A stretch of 64,000 bases of DNA from WHSP01 sp040905505 (GTDB taxonomy: Bacteria > Gemmatimonadota > Gemmatimonadetes > Longimicrobiales > Longimicrobiaceae). Within the stretch, counting starts at the first letter, position 1. Each line of letters starts with the position of its first letter. The stretch covers positions 62,001-126,000 of the forward strand of contig JBBDRL010000038.1 in the NCBI GenBank assembly GCA_040905505.1, given 5' to 3'. Both the position numbers and the translations under genes were made by a program. Below the pieces are notes generated by a model, which was not told the DNA's origin, made no database searches, and was given only the letters and a program-made list of their open reading frames with translations. Below, in pieces: positions 1 to 8,206 of the stretch.

Positions 1-165
1 GGGCACCTCCCGCCGGAGATCAACGCCTGGCTGGTCCCCTGGATCCTCGGTGGCGGCGGGGCGTCGGCTCGGGCGATCCGGGTCGGCGGCACGGAGGTGC
101 CCAGCTGGAAACGGCTTCTGATCGAGGTCAGGTGCCACAGGCAGCCGGCGCGGCACCTGATGTGA
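1..165 (+). CDS. C-terminal fragment of an unidentified protein (partial)
   Basis: Frame 1 is open from the window edge to a TGA at 163-165 and encodes 54 residues. The fragment starts with LPPEINAW followed by a short hydrophobic stretch, and ends in a basic tail. The LPP..AW pattern faintly recalls the last membrane segment of LptF/LptG-type permeases, but the following glycine-rich segment does not fit well, so I do not assign a function. It runs convergently towards bshB1 with a 19-bp gap. The frame could be open by chance because only 54 codons are visible. Confidence 0.3.
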   Translation, partial: GHLPPEINAWLVPWILGGGGASARAIRVGGTEVPSWKRLLIEVRCHRQPARHLM

Positions 166-184
166 TCTCGCCTCGGCCTGGCCT

Positions 185-937
185 TCAGATGCTTCGCACA
201 TCGAGGTCCACCACATCATCGACGCGCACGGTCTCGGCGGTGTGGTACGGCTCACCGTACGCGGTGCGTATGAGTGAGCCATACCGTGCCGCGTGCATCC
301 GCACCTGATCGTATAGCGGGCGATCGCCTCCCGGGAACACCTCACCTGCCCATGCCCGCCCCTCGAACTGCGAAGCGTAGCAGCGTAGCGCCTCCAGCTT
401 CTTCTCGATCTGCTCGCTGATGTCGACCACGAACGTCGGCTTGACCGGGTCCTCGCGATAGGTGAGCGAGTACAGGATCTTGTGTGGCCGATGGGGATCT
501 CCCGGGAGCGGCAGCTTACGTAAACCTGAGAGAAAACAGGCGTCGTACGCAAGCTCCGAGGCCACCCGATGATCGGGATGCCGTCCAGCAGGGTAGGGGA
601 TGATGACGGTACGCGGGCGGAATGCCCGAATGAAGCGGGCCACTACCAGCCGAGTTTCGGGCGTGTTCTGCAGACCGGCATCGGCCAGGCCGGCATTACG
701 GCGCGCCCTCACTCCCAGTACACGAGCGGCCGCATCCGACTCCGCCCGGCGGCTCTCCGCGTTGCCGGAGGTTCCCATCTCCCCTGCGGCGAGGTCGAGA
801 ATGCCGCTCCCGTAGCCCTGAGAGGCGGCCCGGATCAGCGTCCCGCCGCAGAGCAGCTCCGCATCGTCGCGGTGCGCCACGATTGCGAGGAGGTCCACGC
901 TCGGCGCGAGCTCCTCGAGTTCCTCGTTCCTTGACAT
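185..937 (-). CDS. bshB1: BshB1-type N-acetylglucosaminyl-malate deacetylase (bacillithiol synthesis)
   Basis: A 250-aa member of the PIG-L/LmbE zinc deacetylase family. It likely hydrolyses GlcNAc-malate to GlcN-malate in bacillithiol synthesis (family knowledge). Residues 21-29 read AHRDDAELL, the variant of the AHPDDxE metal motif typical of BshB1 except that Pro is Arg. A second metal motif, AGRHPDH, lies near the middle, and the protein is the usual length. I chose the ATG at 937, preceded by AGAAG, rather than an upstream ATG at 1021 that adds 28 unrelated residues. The gene follows the permease genes on the same strand but is separated from them by 117 bp. bshA and bshC are not in the window. 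Confidence 0.88.
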   Translation of the reverse strand: MSRNEELEELAPSVDLLAIVAHRDDAELLCGGTLIRAASQGYGSGILDLAAGEMGTSGNAESRRAESDAAARVLGVRARRNAGLADAGLQNTPETRLVVARFIRAFRPRTVIIPYPAGRHPDHRVASELAYDACFLSGLRKLPLPGDPHRPHKILYSLTYREDPVKPTFVVDISEQIEKKLEALRCYASQFEGRAWAGEVFPGGDRPLYDQVRMHAARYGSLIRTAYGEPYHTAETVRVDDVVDLDVRSI

Positions 938-1054
938 CGTTACTTCTGGCTCCGGTCGCTCGGCTCTTCGGGCCGACCAATATGGCCCCTCGACCCCGCC
1001 GAGACCAGACGCCCGCGGCAATCCCTTTCGCCCGCCTCTCAGCCCAGCCGAATC

Positions 1055-2296
1055 TTACTCGTAGCGCAGGGCCTCGACCGGATCCAGCCGGGCGGCCCGG
1101 TTGGCCGGATAGAGTCCGAAACCGACACCCGTGATCGCGGAGACCGCCAGTCCCGCCGCGACCGACCAGAGGGGAACGGCCGCCGGGATCGGCGTGAGGG
1201 CACCCAGCAGCAGCGCCGCACCGCCGCCGACCGCGATGCCGATCGCGCCGCCGATTACGGTGACGGTGACGGACTCGACCAGAAACTGCCAGAGGATCTC
1301 CCGTCTCGTTGCCCCGAGCGCTTTTCGAACCCCGATCTCACGCGTGCGCTCCGTGACGGAGATCATCATGATGGCGACCACGCCGACGCCCCCGACCATC
1401 AGTCCGATCGATGACAGGACCAGCATGATCAGGAAGAACGCGCCCGTGATGCGGTCGAACAGCGCTGTCAGCGCTTCGGGCCGGATCAGTGCAAAGTTGT
1501 TTTCGTCGCCCGGCCGGAGCCCGCGTGCCGAACGCAGCGCCGAGGTGACCTGGTCGAGCGCCGCCTCCTGCGGGACGTTGGCCCGCGGCACGACCAGGAG
1601 TGAGTACCAGTTCGGATTTGCACCGAGCCGCTGCACGGCGGTGAGCGCCGGAACGGTGACCGAGGCACCCGCAAAGCCGGAGAAGATGTTCTCCTCTTGC
1701 TGGAAGACTCCGATCACCTGGAAGCGCTCGCCAGACAGGCGTACGTACTCCCCTACCGGGTTGGCCAACCCGAACAAGGCTTCGGAAGCAGTCCGGTCCA
1801 GTACGACGACCTGCCCGCCCCGGGACTCCTCGGCGGCGAGAAAGGATCGGCCATGGACGAACTCGCCGCTGACGTAGTCCGGCCACAGGTGGCCGCGTCC
1901 CTGTATCGTGACACCGGACAGTGACGACGACCCCGCCCGCAGCTCCCCCTGAGCCGAAACGGACGGCGTGACCGATTGAATCGTCGGGAGCGACCGGATG
2001 AGATCGGCTTCGTCAGGAGTGATCCGCGGCTTTCCCGCCCATGGCGGCGCTTGCGATCCGTCGTTGACGAACTGAACCTGAGTCTGATCGTAGCGCTCGA
2101 CGATGAAGTTGTTCGGTCCCATCGCGGCCAGTCCGCCCGTCACGGAACTGCGGATGCCGACGATCATAGCGGCCATCGCCATCACGGTCGCCACACCGAT
2201 TACGATCCCGAGGATCGTCAGAAGCGCGCGGACCTTGTTCGCGAGAAGCGATTCGACCGCGATCCCCACGCCCTCGCGGATGCTGGAGCCGATCAT
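1055..2296 (-). CDS. MacB/FtsX-type ABC transporter permease, second copy
   Basis: A 413-aa integral membrane permease of the MacB type. It has an N-terminal transmembrane helix (residues 18-45), a large periplasmic MacB_PCD-like domain, and a C-terminal FtsX domain with three helices near residues 285-400. It carries the conserved TERTREIGVRKALGA coupling segment and ends in ARLDPVEALRYE, the classical MacB C-terminus. It begins 9 bp after the first permease gene, so it belongs to the adaptor-ATPase-permease-permease operon. It is paralogous to its neighbour and the two probably form a heterodimer (inference). The substrate cannot be read from sequence; relatives export macrolides, peptides or lipoproteins. 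Confidence 0.9.
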   Translation of the reverse strand: MIGSSIREGVGIAVESLLANKVRALLTILGIVIGVATVMAMAAMIVGIRSSVTGGLAAMGPNNFIVERYDQTQVQFVNDGSQAPPWAGKPRITPDEADLIRSLPTIQSVTPSVSAQGELRAGSSSLSGVTIQGRGHLWPDYVSGEFVHGRSFLAAEESRGGQVVVLDRTASEALFGLANPVGEYVRLSGERFQVIGVFQQEENIFSGFAGASVTVPALTAVQRLGANPNWYSLLVVPRANVPQEAALDQVTSALRSARGLRPGDENNFALIRPEALTALFDRITGAFFLIMLVLSSIGLMVGGVGVVAIMMISVTERTREIGVRKALGATRREILWQFLVESVTVTVIGGAIGIAVGGGAALLLGALTPIPAAVPLWSVAAGLAVSAITGVGFGLYPANRAARLDPVEALRYE

Positions 2297-2305
2297 CGGT
2301 GGACC

Positions 2306-3547
2306 TCACTCATGGCGCAGCGCCTCGATCGGATCCAGGCGAGCGGCGCGATAAGCCGGATACGCCCCAGCCGCGATGCCGACGCCGACACCCAGGAACA
2401 ACCCGAGCGCTACCGACCACAGGGCGACCTCCGCCGGCAGTGGCGACACGGCTGCGATGATGGCAGCCAAGGCCGCTCCGAGGCCGACTCCCAACAACCC
2501 GCCTACTCCGGAGAGCGTGCCTGCCTCGATCATGAATTGGCGTAGAATGTCACGGCGGCGGGCACCCAGTGATTTCCGCAGTCCGATCTCGCGGGTCCTT
2601 TCAGTGACCGAAACGAGCATGATGTTCATGATCACTACGGCACCGACGACGAGCGAGATCCCGACGAGGCCGGGCAGCGCAATGAACATCACGCGGGAGA
2701 TCTCCGCCCAGAAGGAGAGCGACGCCTCCGCGGTCTCGACCTCGAAGCTGTTGGGCTCGTTGGGGCGCAGGCGGTGCCGGATCCGCATCCAGCCCTCCAT
2801 CTCGGCCATCGCCGTCGAGATGTACCGTGCATCGGGCACCTGGAACGAGATCTCGTCCAGGACGTTCCTGCGATTCACGAAACCGTTCAGCCGTGAGCTG
2901 GCCGGCGCGATGACCTGATTGTCCATCGACATCCCGAAGAGGCTTCCCTGCCGTTCCAGAACTCCGATCACCTGATACGGGAAGCCGCCGACGCGGACCG
3001 TCTTGCCCAGAGGATTGGTATTCTCGAAAAGCCGGTCCGCTACGTCCCGGCCCACGACGGCGACCGGCAGTCCCTGCTCGGCCTCCTGCTGCTGGAAGAC
3101 CCGGCCCTGGTCGACGTTCATCGACCGAACCTGAAAGTACGAGGCGCTCGCCCCAGTGATGCGAACGCCGGTCACGGACCGCCCATCAGGGCCGTCCACC
3201 TCGCCTCCGGCATCGGAGCTGATCGCGACGACGCCGGGGGTCTCCATCCGCTCCGCCAGCCACTCGGAATCCTCGAACGTCAGCGTCGGCCGCGCTCGCC
3301 AGGCCCGGAAGACCTCGGGGTCACCGCTGACGACCACCGCCGGCGTCCGGCGCAGCATCACCGTGTTGATGCCGAAGATCTGGCCTGCGAACTCGTCCTC
3401 CATGTACGCGTCCATCCCCTCGATGAGGGTGATGACGGCGATGAGGAACGTGACGCCCACCACGGTGCCGAGCACGGTGAAGAACGACCGTAGCTTGTGT
3501 CCCCGGATGGTTTCCAGTGCGGTTCGGACCGCCTCCAGCAGCGTCAT
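2306..3547 (-). CDS. MacB/FtsX-type ABC transporter permease, first copy
   Basis: A 413-aa MacB-like permease with the same layout as its downstream paralogue: an N-terminal membrane helix in the segment after GHKLRSFFTVLGTVVG, a periplasmic domain of about 220 aa, and a three-helix FtsX domain. It shows TERTREIGLRKSLGA and ends ARLDPIEALRHE. It starts 3 bp after the ATPase stop, which indicates translational coupling. Two separate permease genes served by one ATPase gene suggest an asymmetric membrane dimer, unlike the homodimeric E. coli MacB in which ATPase and permease are fused (known). Confidence 0.9.
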   Translation of the reverse strand: MTLLEAVRTALETIRGHKLRSFFTVLGTVVGVTFLIAVITLIEGMDAYMEDEFAGQIFGINTVMLRRTPAVVVSGDPEVFRAWRARPTLTFEDSEWLAERMETPGVVAISSDAGGEVDGPDGRSVTGVRITGASASYFQVRSMNVDQGRVFQQQEAEQGLPVAVVGRDVADRLFENTNPLGKTVRVGGFPYQVIGVLERQGSLFGMSMDNQVIAPASSRLNGFVNRRNVLDEISFQVPDARYISTAMAEMEGWMRIRHRLRPNEPNSFEVETAEASLSFWAEISRVMFIALPGLVGISLVVGAVVIMNIMLVSVTERTREIGLRKSLGARRRDILRQFMIEAGTLSGVGGLLGVGLGAALAAIIAAVSPLPAEVALWSVALGLFLGVGVGIAAGAYPAYRAARLDPIEALRHE

Positions 3548-3550
3548 TCG

Positions 3551-4303
3551 TCAGCTACCGGATCCCATCGCCACCCGCGCCGGCGTCTGCCGATCGTCGG
3601 ATGCGATCCTGCCGTCCCGTAAGGTGACGAGCCGCTCGGCCCGGCGGGCGACTTCCTGCTCGTGTGTGACCATGATGATGGTCTGGCCCTCGTCATAGAG
3701 GCGATCGAAGAGGGCCATGATGTCGTCGGACGTCTTCGAGTCCAGATTTCCGGTCGGCTCGTCCGCGAGGAGAATGGACGGGCGGGTCACCAACGCTCTG
3801 GCGATCGCGACCCGCTGGCGCTGCCCCCCCGAAAGCTCGTTCGGTCGGTGGTCCATCCGGTCGGCCAGCTCGACTGCCCCGAGCGCCTCCGCGGCGCGTT
3901 GGCGTCTCTCGGAGCGCGGAATACCGGCGTAGACGAGCGGAAGCTGCACGTTGTCGAGCGCGGTCGACCGCGGAAGCAGATTGAAGGTCTGGAAGACGAA
4001 GCCGATCTCCCGATTGCGGATGTGTGCGAGCTGATCGTCGGTGAGCCCCGCGACGGACCTCCCGTTGAGCTGATAGTCTCCGGAGGTCGGAGAATCGAGG
4101 CAGCCGATCAGATTCATCAGCGTGCTCTTCCCGGACCCGGAGGGCCCCATGATCGCCACGTATTCGTTGGCCTCTATCTCGAGATCGACATTACGCAGAG
4201 CCCTGACCGTCTCGGCACCGAGCTGATAGTGCCGGGTCAGTTCGCGAGTCCTGATCACCGGCGGTGGCGGCGCGGTCCCTGAGGCCACGGGAGTCCAGGA
4301 CAT
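3551..4303 (-). CDS. MacB/LolD-family ABC transporter ATP-binding protein
   Basis: A 250-aa nucleotide-binding subunit. Visible motifs are Walker A GPSGSGKST, Q-loop region FVFQTFNLLP, signature LSGGQ, Walker B ILLADEPTGNLDS and the H-loop VTHE, in the correct order and spacing for the MacB/LolD/FtsE class. Its start overlaps the stop of the adaptor gene by one base (TGATG), and the permease gene follows 3 bp after its stop. It powers the adjacent permeases from the cytoplasmic side. The first roughly 15 residues are a Pro/Ala-rich extension. Confidence 0.93.
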   Translation of the reverse strand: MSWTPVASGTAPPPPVIRTRELTRHYQLGAETVRALRNVDLEIEANEYVAIMGPSGSGKSTLMNLIGCLDSPTSGDYQLNGRSVAGLTDDQLAHIRNREIGFVFQTFNLLPRSTALDNVQLPLVYAGIPRSERRQRAAEALGAVELADRMDHRPNELSGGQRQRVAIARALVTRPSILLADEPTGNLDSKTSDDIMALFDRLYDEGQTIIMVTHEQEVARRAERLVTLRDGRIASDDRQTPARVAMGSGS

Positions 4304-5586
4304 CAGGAATCCGCGGTGGCCGGGCTTCCATCCGCCGTCACTTCCACCGCCGTGCCCGCTTCCAGGTCCCGAACCGCCGCATACGGCCCCGCGATCACGG
4401 TCTCGCCCGCTTCCAGGCCCGTCAGGACTTCGAAGTACCAGGAGCCTACGATCCCGAGTTGAACCGGCGTCCAGACGGCTTCGCTCCCCTGCAGCACGAA
4501 TACGCCTTCCACCTCCACTCCCTCCGCTGCGGGGCCCGCTGCCTCAGCATCACCTTCCGCCGAATTGAGTCGATTGCCCTCCTCATCGCGGACCGTGACG
4601 GCCACGATCGGGACGGCAATCACGTCTATCCGCCTGGCGGTGACCACCTCCGCCGTGGCCGTGAGATCCGGTCGCAGCTCGGCCGGCGGATCGGCCAGGG
4701 TCACGACGACCTCGAAATCGACGGCGACCGATTGCTGGGCCGAGGCGGGGGCCTGGCTGCGATCTCCCGGGGCATTGACCGCACTATTCGCGATTCGAGT
4801 CACGACGCCCGGAAACACCTGATCCGGATACGCGTCGATTCGTACCTGTGCGCTGTCGCCGATCGCCATGCGGGGGATGTCGGTCTCCCCGACCCGGACC
4901 AGCGCCTCCATCGTGGACAGATCCGCGATGGTCAGCAGGAGTGAGCCAGGGTTGTTCATGGTGCCGACGACGGCCGTCTCCCCGGCTTCGATGTTGAGGC
5001 GTGTGACGTAACCGCTCATGGGTGCGGAGATCGTCGTCTTTCGCAACTGCTCGCGCGCTTCCGAGACGCCCGCCTCCGCCTGTTCCACACCGAATTCGGC
5101 GGCCTCGAGCTGTGCTTCGGCGACCATGAGCTCTGTCCTCGCCTGCTCCAGGTCCGCAGGCGAGATCAGGTTCTCGGCCCCGGCGAGTCGCTCGGCGCGA
5201 TCCAGCTCGCCCTCGGCGCGAATGAAGCTCGCCCGCGTCTGCGCAGCCTGTGCCCGCGCCTGAGCGGCCGACGCCGTCGCGCGGCGCACGTTCGCTTCAT
5301 AGCTCGTCGGATCGATCCGCAGGATCAGCTCACCCGACTCTACCCACTGCCCCTCCTCGACGAAGAGCTCGGTCACGCGCCCCGAGATGTCCGCGGAGAT
5401 ATCGATTCTCCGCTTCGGTTGCACGTAGCCTGTCGCGGTGACCGTCGCGACCAGGTCGCGGCGCTCAACGGTTTCCGTACGCACTGCCGGGCCGCTATCG
5501 CGCTGCGTCGCCAACCCGATGCCGGTCAGGCTGAGTAGGATGACGCCGGCGATCCCGCCGATCACATATTTCCTTGAACTGCTCAT
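4303..5586 (-). CDS. HlyD/MacA-family periplasmic adaptor subunit
   Basis: A 427-aa membrane fusion protein and first gene of the efflux operon. It has an N-terminal anchor (KYVIGGIAGVILLSLTG) and a first lipoyl half near residues 60-90 (GRVTELFVEEGQWVESGELILRID). An Ala/Glu/Arg-rich coiled-coil hairpin follows at about 95-185, then the second lipoyl half (APMSGYVTRLNIEAGETAVVG) and beta-barrel domains. I chose the ATG at 5586 because GAGAGG lies 8 nt upstream; a GTG six bases earlier would sit only 2 nt from it. The protein should bridge the MacB-like permeases to an outer-membrane channel, which is not encoded here. The 137 bp upstream hold no gene. Confidence 0.9.
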   Translation of the reverse strand: MSSSRKYVIGGIAGVILLSLTGIGLATQRDSGPAVRTETVERRDLVATVTATGYVQPKRRIDISADISGRVTELFVEEGQWVESGELILRIDPTSYEANVRRATASAAQARAQAAQTRASFIRAEGELDRAERLAGAENLISPADLEQARTELMVAEAQLEAAEFGVEQAEAGVSEAREQLRKTTISAPMSGYVTRLNIEAGETAVVGTMNNPGSLLLTIADLSTMEALVRVGETDIPRMAIGDSAQVRIDAYPDQVFPGVVTRIANSAVNAPGDRSQAPASAQQSVAVDFEVVVTLADPPAELRPDLTATAEVVTARRIDVIAVPIVAVTVRDEEGNRLNSAEGDAEAAGPAAEGVEVEGVFVLQGSEAVWTPVQLGIVGSWYFEVLTGLEAGETVIAGPYAAVRDLEAGTAVEVTADGSPATADS

Positions 5587-5723
5587 CTGCACGACCTCTC
5601 ACGATGTATGAAGACCGACGGAGCGTAGCGTCTCCGGGTGCGAAGGTCCGAGCGGCCGGTCCTTCGGCGGAACGTTGATACGAGCGTGGCGCACGAGCGC
5701 GGCGCATGCAGACGCGACCGGCG

Positions 5724-6515
5724 TTACCCGCCTGGAGAGTACGTACGGTGGGTGTAGGACGTTGGTTTCACCGGCCGGGTACCCGCACTCGACACGACGC
5801 TGTCCTCAGTCGTACCCCGGGAGCGAAGTTCGGGGTGTAGCAGGTAGGTGCTGGCGACGACCAGTGCCAGGTAACCGGCGACGAGGATCGCGGCGGCGGC
5901 GCGGACCGAATGACGCGGCTCGAGCTCACGGATGGCGACGGCCGCGGCGACGAGCATCCAGACGATGAACGGATCGAGAGAAGTCACGATGGCCATGGGG
6001 AGGCCGGACGTCTGCATCGGTCCGAACAACTCTACCAGCTCGAAGGACCCGGTGGTGGCCGCGTACCCCAGACGAAGCGTGGTGACGAGCAGCGTCCCCA
6101 ACGCCGGGATCAGCATGGCGTGGGAGACGAGCGAGAGGAAGTCGCGGAAACTGGTGCCACCCTGCCCGACGATGGAGAACAGAAGCGTGAACAGCCCGGC
6201 GATGGTGAAGACCATGACCGGGTGTGTCCCGATCGTCGCGAGCATGGCGATCAGACGGCCCCAGCGCGCGATGACCTCAGGTGCGGACGTGATCTGGACG
6301 GGCTCGCCACGTCGCGACACGGCTTCGCGCATGGGCTCGGTGAAGACCTCGTCAGGAAGGGTCGCCACGCTGAGAGCGGCGATCACGGTAGTGATGAGGA
6401 GGACGTCGAGCCACGGGGCGTTCGCCCGGATGTGCGCGGCCAGGCGTGAGGGCGAAAGGAACGTATCGCGGATCCGCGCCAGAAGTGGCGCGGCCTCGGG
6501 GCGAACCGTCGTCAA
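5724..6515 (-). CDS. Yip1-like multi-pass membrane protein, start uncertain
   Basis: A membrane protein of about 263 aa resembling bacterial Yip1-domain proteins. It has a conserved-looking entry segment (RIRDTFLSPSRLAAHIR) followed by about five hydrophobic segments (WLDVLLITTVIAALSVATL; PVMVFTIAGLFTLLFSIVG; MLIPALGTLLVTTLRLGYAA; PFIVWMLVAAAVAI; AAAAILVAGYLALVVAS). The tail is short and polar. The only ATG in frame (6680) lies 104 bp inside the upstream gene, so I use a TTG at 6515; no good ribosome site is visible. An ATG at 6580 overlaps the upstream stop perfectly (TGATG) but is out of frame, so a sequencing indel near 6520-6570 is possible. The function of bacterial Yip1-like proteins is not established. 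Confidence 0.65.
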   Translation of the reverse strand: MTTVRPEAAPLLARIRDTFLSPSRLAAHIRANAPWLDVLLITTVIAALSVATLPDEVFTEPMREAVSRRGEPVQITSAPEVIARWGRLIAMLATIGTHPVMVFTIAGLFTLLFSIVGQGGTSFRDFLSLVSHAMLIPALGTLLVTTLRLGYAATTGSFELVELFGPMQTSGLPMAIVTSLDPFIVWMLVAAAVAIRELEPRHSVRAAAAILVAGYLALVVASTYLLHPELRSRGTTEDSVVSSAGTRPVKPTSYTHRTYSPGG

Positions 6516-6576
6516 GGTCGCGGCGTCATTCGCTGGCGGTGTCCACCCGAAGACTTCCCGCCGCTGCTGGGCGGCG

Positions 6577-7281
6577 TCATAACGGTAGCTCGCTTCGGAC
6601 CGCGAGGTAGCTTCGATCGGGGATCTCGACGCGAACGACCCGGCCCAGCGCGTCCACCCAGACGTGGCGTTCGTCGCCACCCTCCGGCGTCACTACCAGA
6701 TGATAGAGCGTCGCCTCGGTGCCGCCGATCGTCATCTGCTCCTCGCCTCGGTCCTCGACTACCGCCATGGCCTGCCGATTCTCGCGAGGTACCAGGATCG
6801 GGACGCGTCCGCTGCGAGTCCGGCGCGCGAGAAAGTAGTAGTGGTGCGCTACGCCTTCATCCAGCACGGTCGCTCCGGAGCTCGCCACGTACTCCCGAAG
6901 CTGCTCGCCCGCCGGCGTGACGATCCGCGCGCTGAACCGCCCGCTTCCGACGGATCCTACGATGTGCCGCGGCGCATCGCCCCCGACGACCACCTCGTAG
7001 GTGACGGGGTCGGCCTGGAATCCCGACGATCGGAGCCGCGTCGTCAGGTCGAGACTGCCGGCTGGGAGGACGACCTGCACGCGCCCATTCGCCAGGAACT
7101 CAGCGTTGGCCCCGACACCGGTCTGGCGGATCGTGAACTCCTCCGTCCCCACCTGGCGGCCATTGACGAGGATCTCGAAAGTACCCTCGTCCTCTGCGCC
7201 GGTCTGCCCGTTCAACGGCGTGCCTGCTGCCGCAGTGGCGAGCATCGGAATCAGAATCGGCCGAATCAGTCCCAGCTTCAT
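6577..7281 (-). CDS. Secreted protein of unknown function
   Basis: A 234-aa protein with an N-terminal signal peptide (LIRPILIPMLATAAAGTPLNGQ). The rest is predicted to be beta-rich and resembles the loose DUF3108/DUF6134 class of periplasmic proteins: a FEILVNGRQVGTEEFTI opening, repeated short strands, and a C-terminal HVWVDALGRVVRVEIP segment. I do not recognise a catalytic motif. It lies directly upstream of the Yip1-like gene on the same strand and probably shares its transcript. Function unknown. Confidence 0.75.
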   Translation of the reverse strand: MKLGLIRPILIPMLATAAAGTPLNGQTGAEDEGTFEILVNGRQVGTEEFTIRQTGVGANAEFLANGRVQVVLPAGSLDLTTRLRSSGFQADPVTYEVVVGGDAPRHIVGSVGSGRFSARIVTPAGEQLREYVASSGATVLDEGVAHHYYFLARRTRSGRVPILVPRENRQAMAVVEDRGEEQMTIGGTEATLYHLVVTPEGGDERHVWVDALGRVVRVEIPDRSYLAVRSELPL

Positions 7282-7422
7282 GTACCATCCTCGGTCAGGT
7301 TTCCGTGGCGCCCGGCCTGCATGGGCGGCGTCCCCTCTCAGTACCCGCGGCTCGGAGCGATAGTTTCGACGAGGCGAAGTCGGATCGCCGCTGGCCGCTC
7401 GTCGCTTGGGCGGACTCGGATG

Positions 7423-8142
7423 TCAGCCGCCATCAACGAACACGCGGGTGCGGATCTTTTCGTATATGTACTCGTACAATCGGCGCCCTTTCTCGGCACT
7501 CGCCAGCGTCGGCTCTCCGAGGTTTCCTGGAGAATCGGGCGGAATTCGCGGTAGCCGCCGCAGCGTGGAGACGGCGCGGTCGTCCGGGATGTAATCCACC
7601 GCGTGCTCCATATGCACACGCTCGGGGTAGAGATGCAGCATGAGCGAAGTCGCCGCCTCGCCGCCGTGCGCCGGGCCCGCGACGCCGGTCAGCAGGCTCG
7701 ATAGATCCATGTTGAGGACTTCGATCACCCGCACGCGCGAATTCGTGCCAGTCACCGTCGCAATCGCTTCCACATGAGCGTCGTAGTCGTGGACCGTGAG
7801 CAGGATGAATTCCCGGAATCCATGGTCCTCCCAGCCGGCGAGCAGGTCGTTGAGCACCGCATGCAGCGTTTTCGCCCTGAGACTCGCATTTCCGGTGCGC
7901 GGTGTCTCCGAAGGCACATTGACGCCGTATGCCATGCTGGGCGCGCGGATCACCCCGAAGTCGCGCGAGAGTTGAGACGCGAAGGACTCCGCGATCAGCG
8001 TCGCCGCCCCGAGCGGCAGGTGAGGCCCGTACTGGTCGCACGCGCCGATCGGCACGATGAGCCGCTGGTCGCGTTCGAGGTGCCCGTGCACCTGTGCGCA
8101 GGCCAGATCGGTCAGGAGAAGCGAAGTCGAATCCGAATTCAT
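7423..8142 (-). CDS. Creatininase-family protein with altered metal-site residues
   Basis: A 239-aa protein of the creatininase / creatinine amidohydrolase family (MftE and ArfB relatives). It keeps the GPHLPLG core, TLIAE, a SLRAKTLHAVLNDLLAGWEDHGFREFILL helix-strand unit and GGEAATS (usual HAGExETS). Several expected zinc or manganese ligands differ: the EQH triplet is DQY, the Asp of GTDT is Ala (GAATL), and NGHGGN is VHDYDAH. I recall these family residues from memory, so loss of hydrolase activity is an inference. The start at ATG 8142 is the first in a divergent 64-bp spacer; upstream in-frame codons overlap the opposing kinase gene and are not believable. Confidence 0.78.
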   Translation of the reverse strand: MNSDSTSLLLTDLACAQVHGHLERDQRLIVPIGACDQYGPHLPLGAATLIAESFASQLSRDFGVIRAPSMAYGVNVPSETPRTGNASLRAKTLHAVLNDLLAGWEDHGFREFILLTVHDYDAHVEAIATVTGTNSRVRVIEVLNMDLSSLLTGVAGPAHGGEAATSLMLHLYPERVHMEHAVDYIPDDRAVSTLRRLPRIPPDSPGNLGEPTLASAEKGRRLYEYIYEKIRTRVFVDGG

Positions 8143-8206
8143 GGCTGAACCAGTGAGGGAGCGGAACGCCGCGGTGCACGGGCAATCTGCGGACCACGAG
8201 GGTCGT

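Noticed and set aside
1..165. Firm assignment of the first fragment to LptF/LptG
   Set aside because: Only the LPP..AW segment fits; the following glycine-rich stretch and polar tail do not look like the last membrane helix of those permeases.
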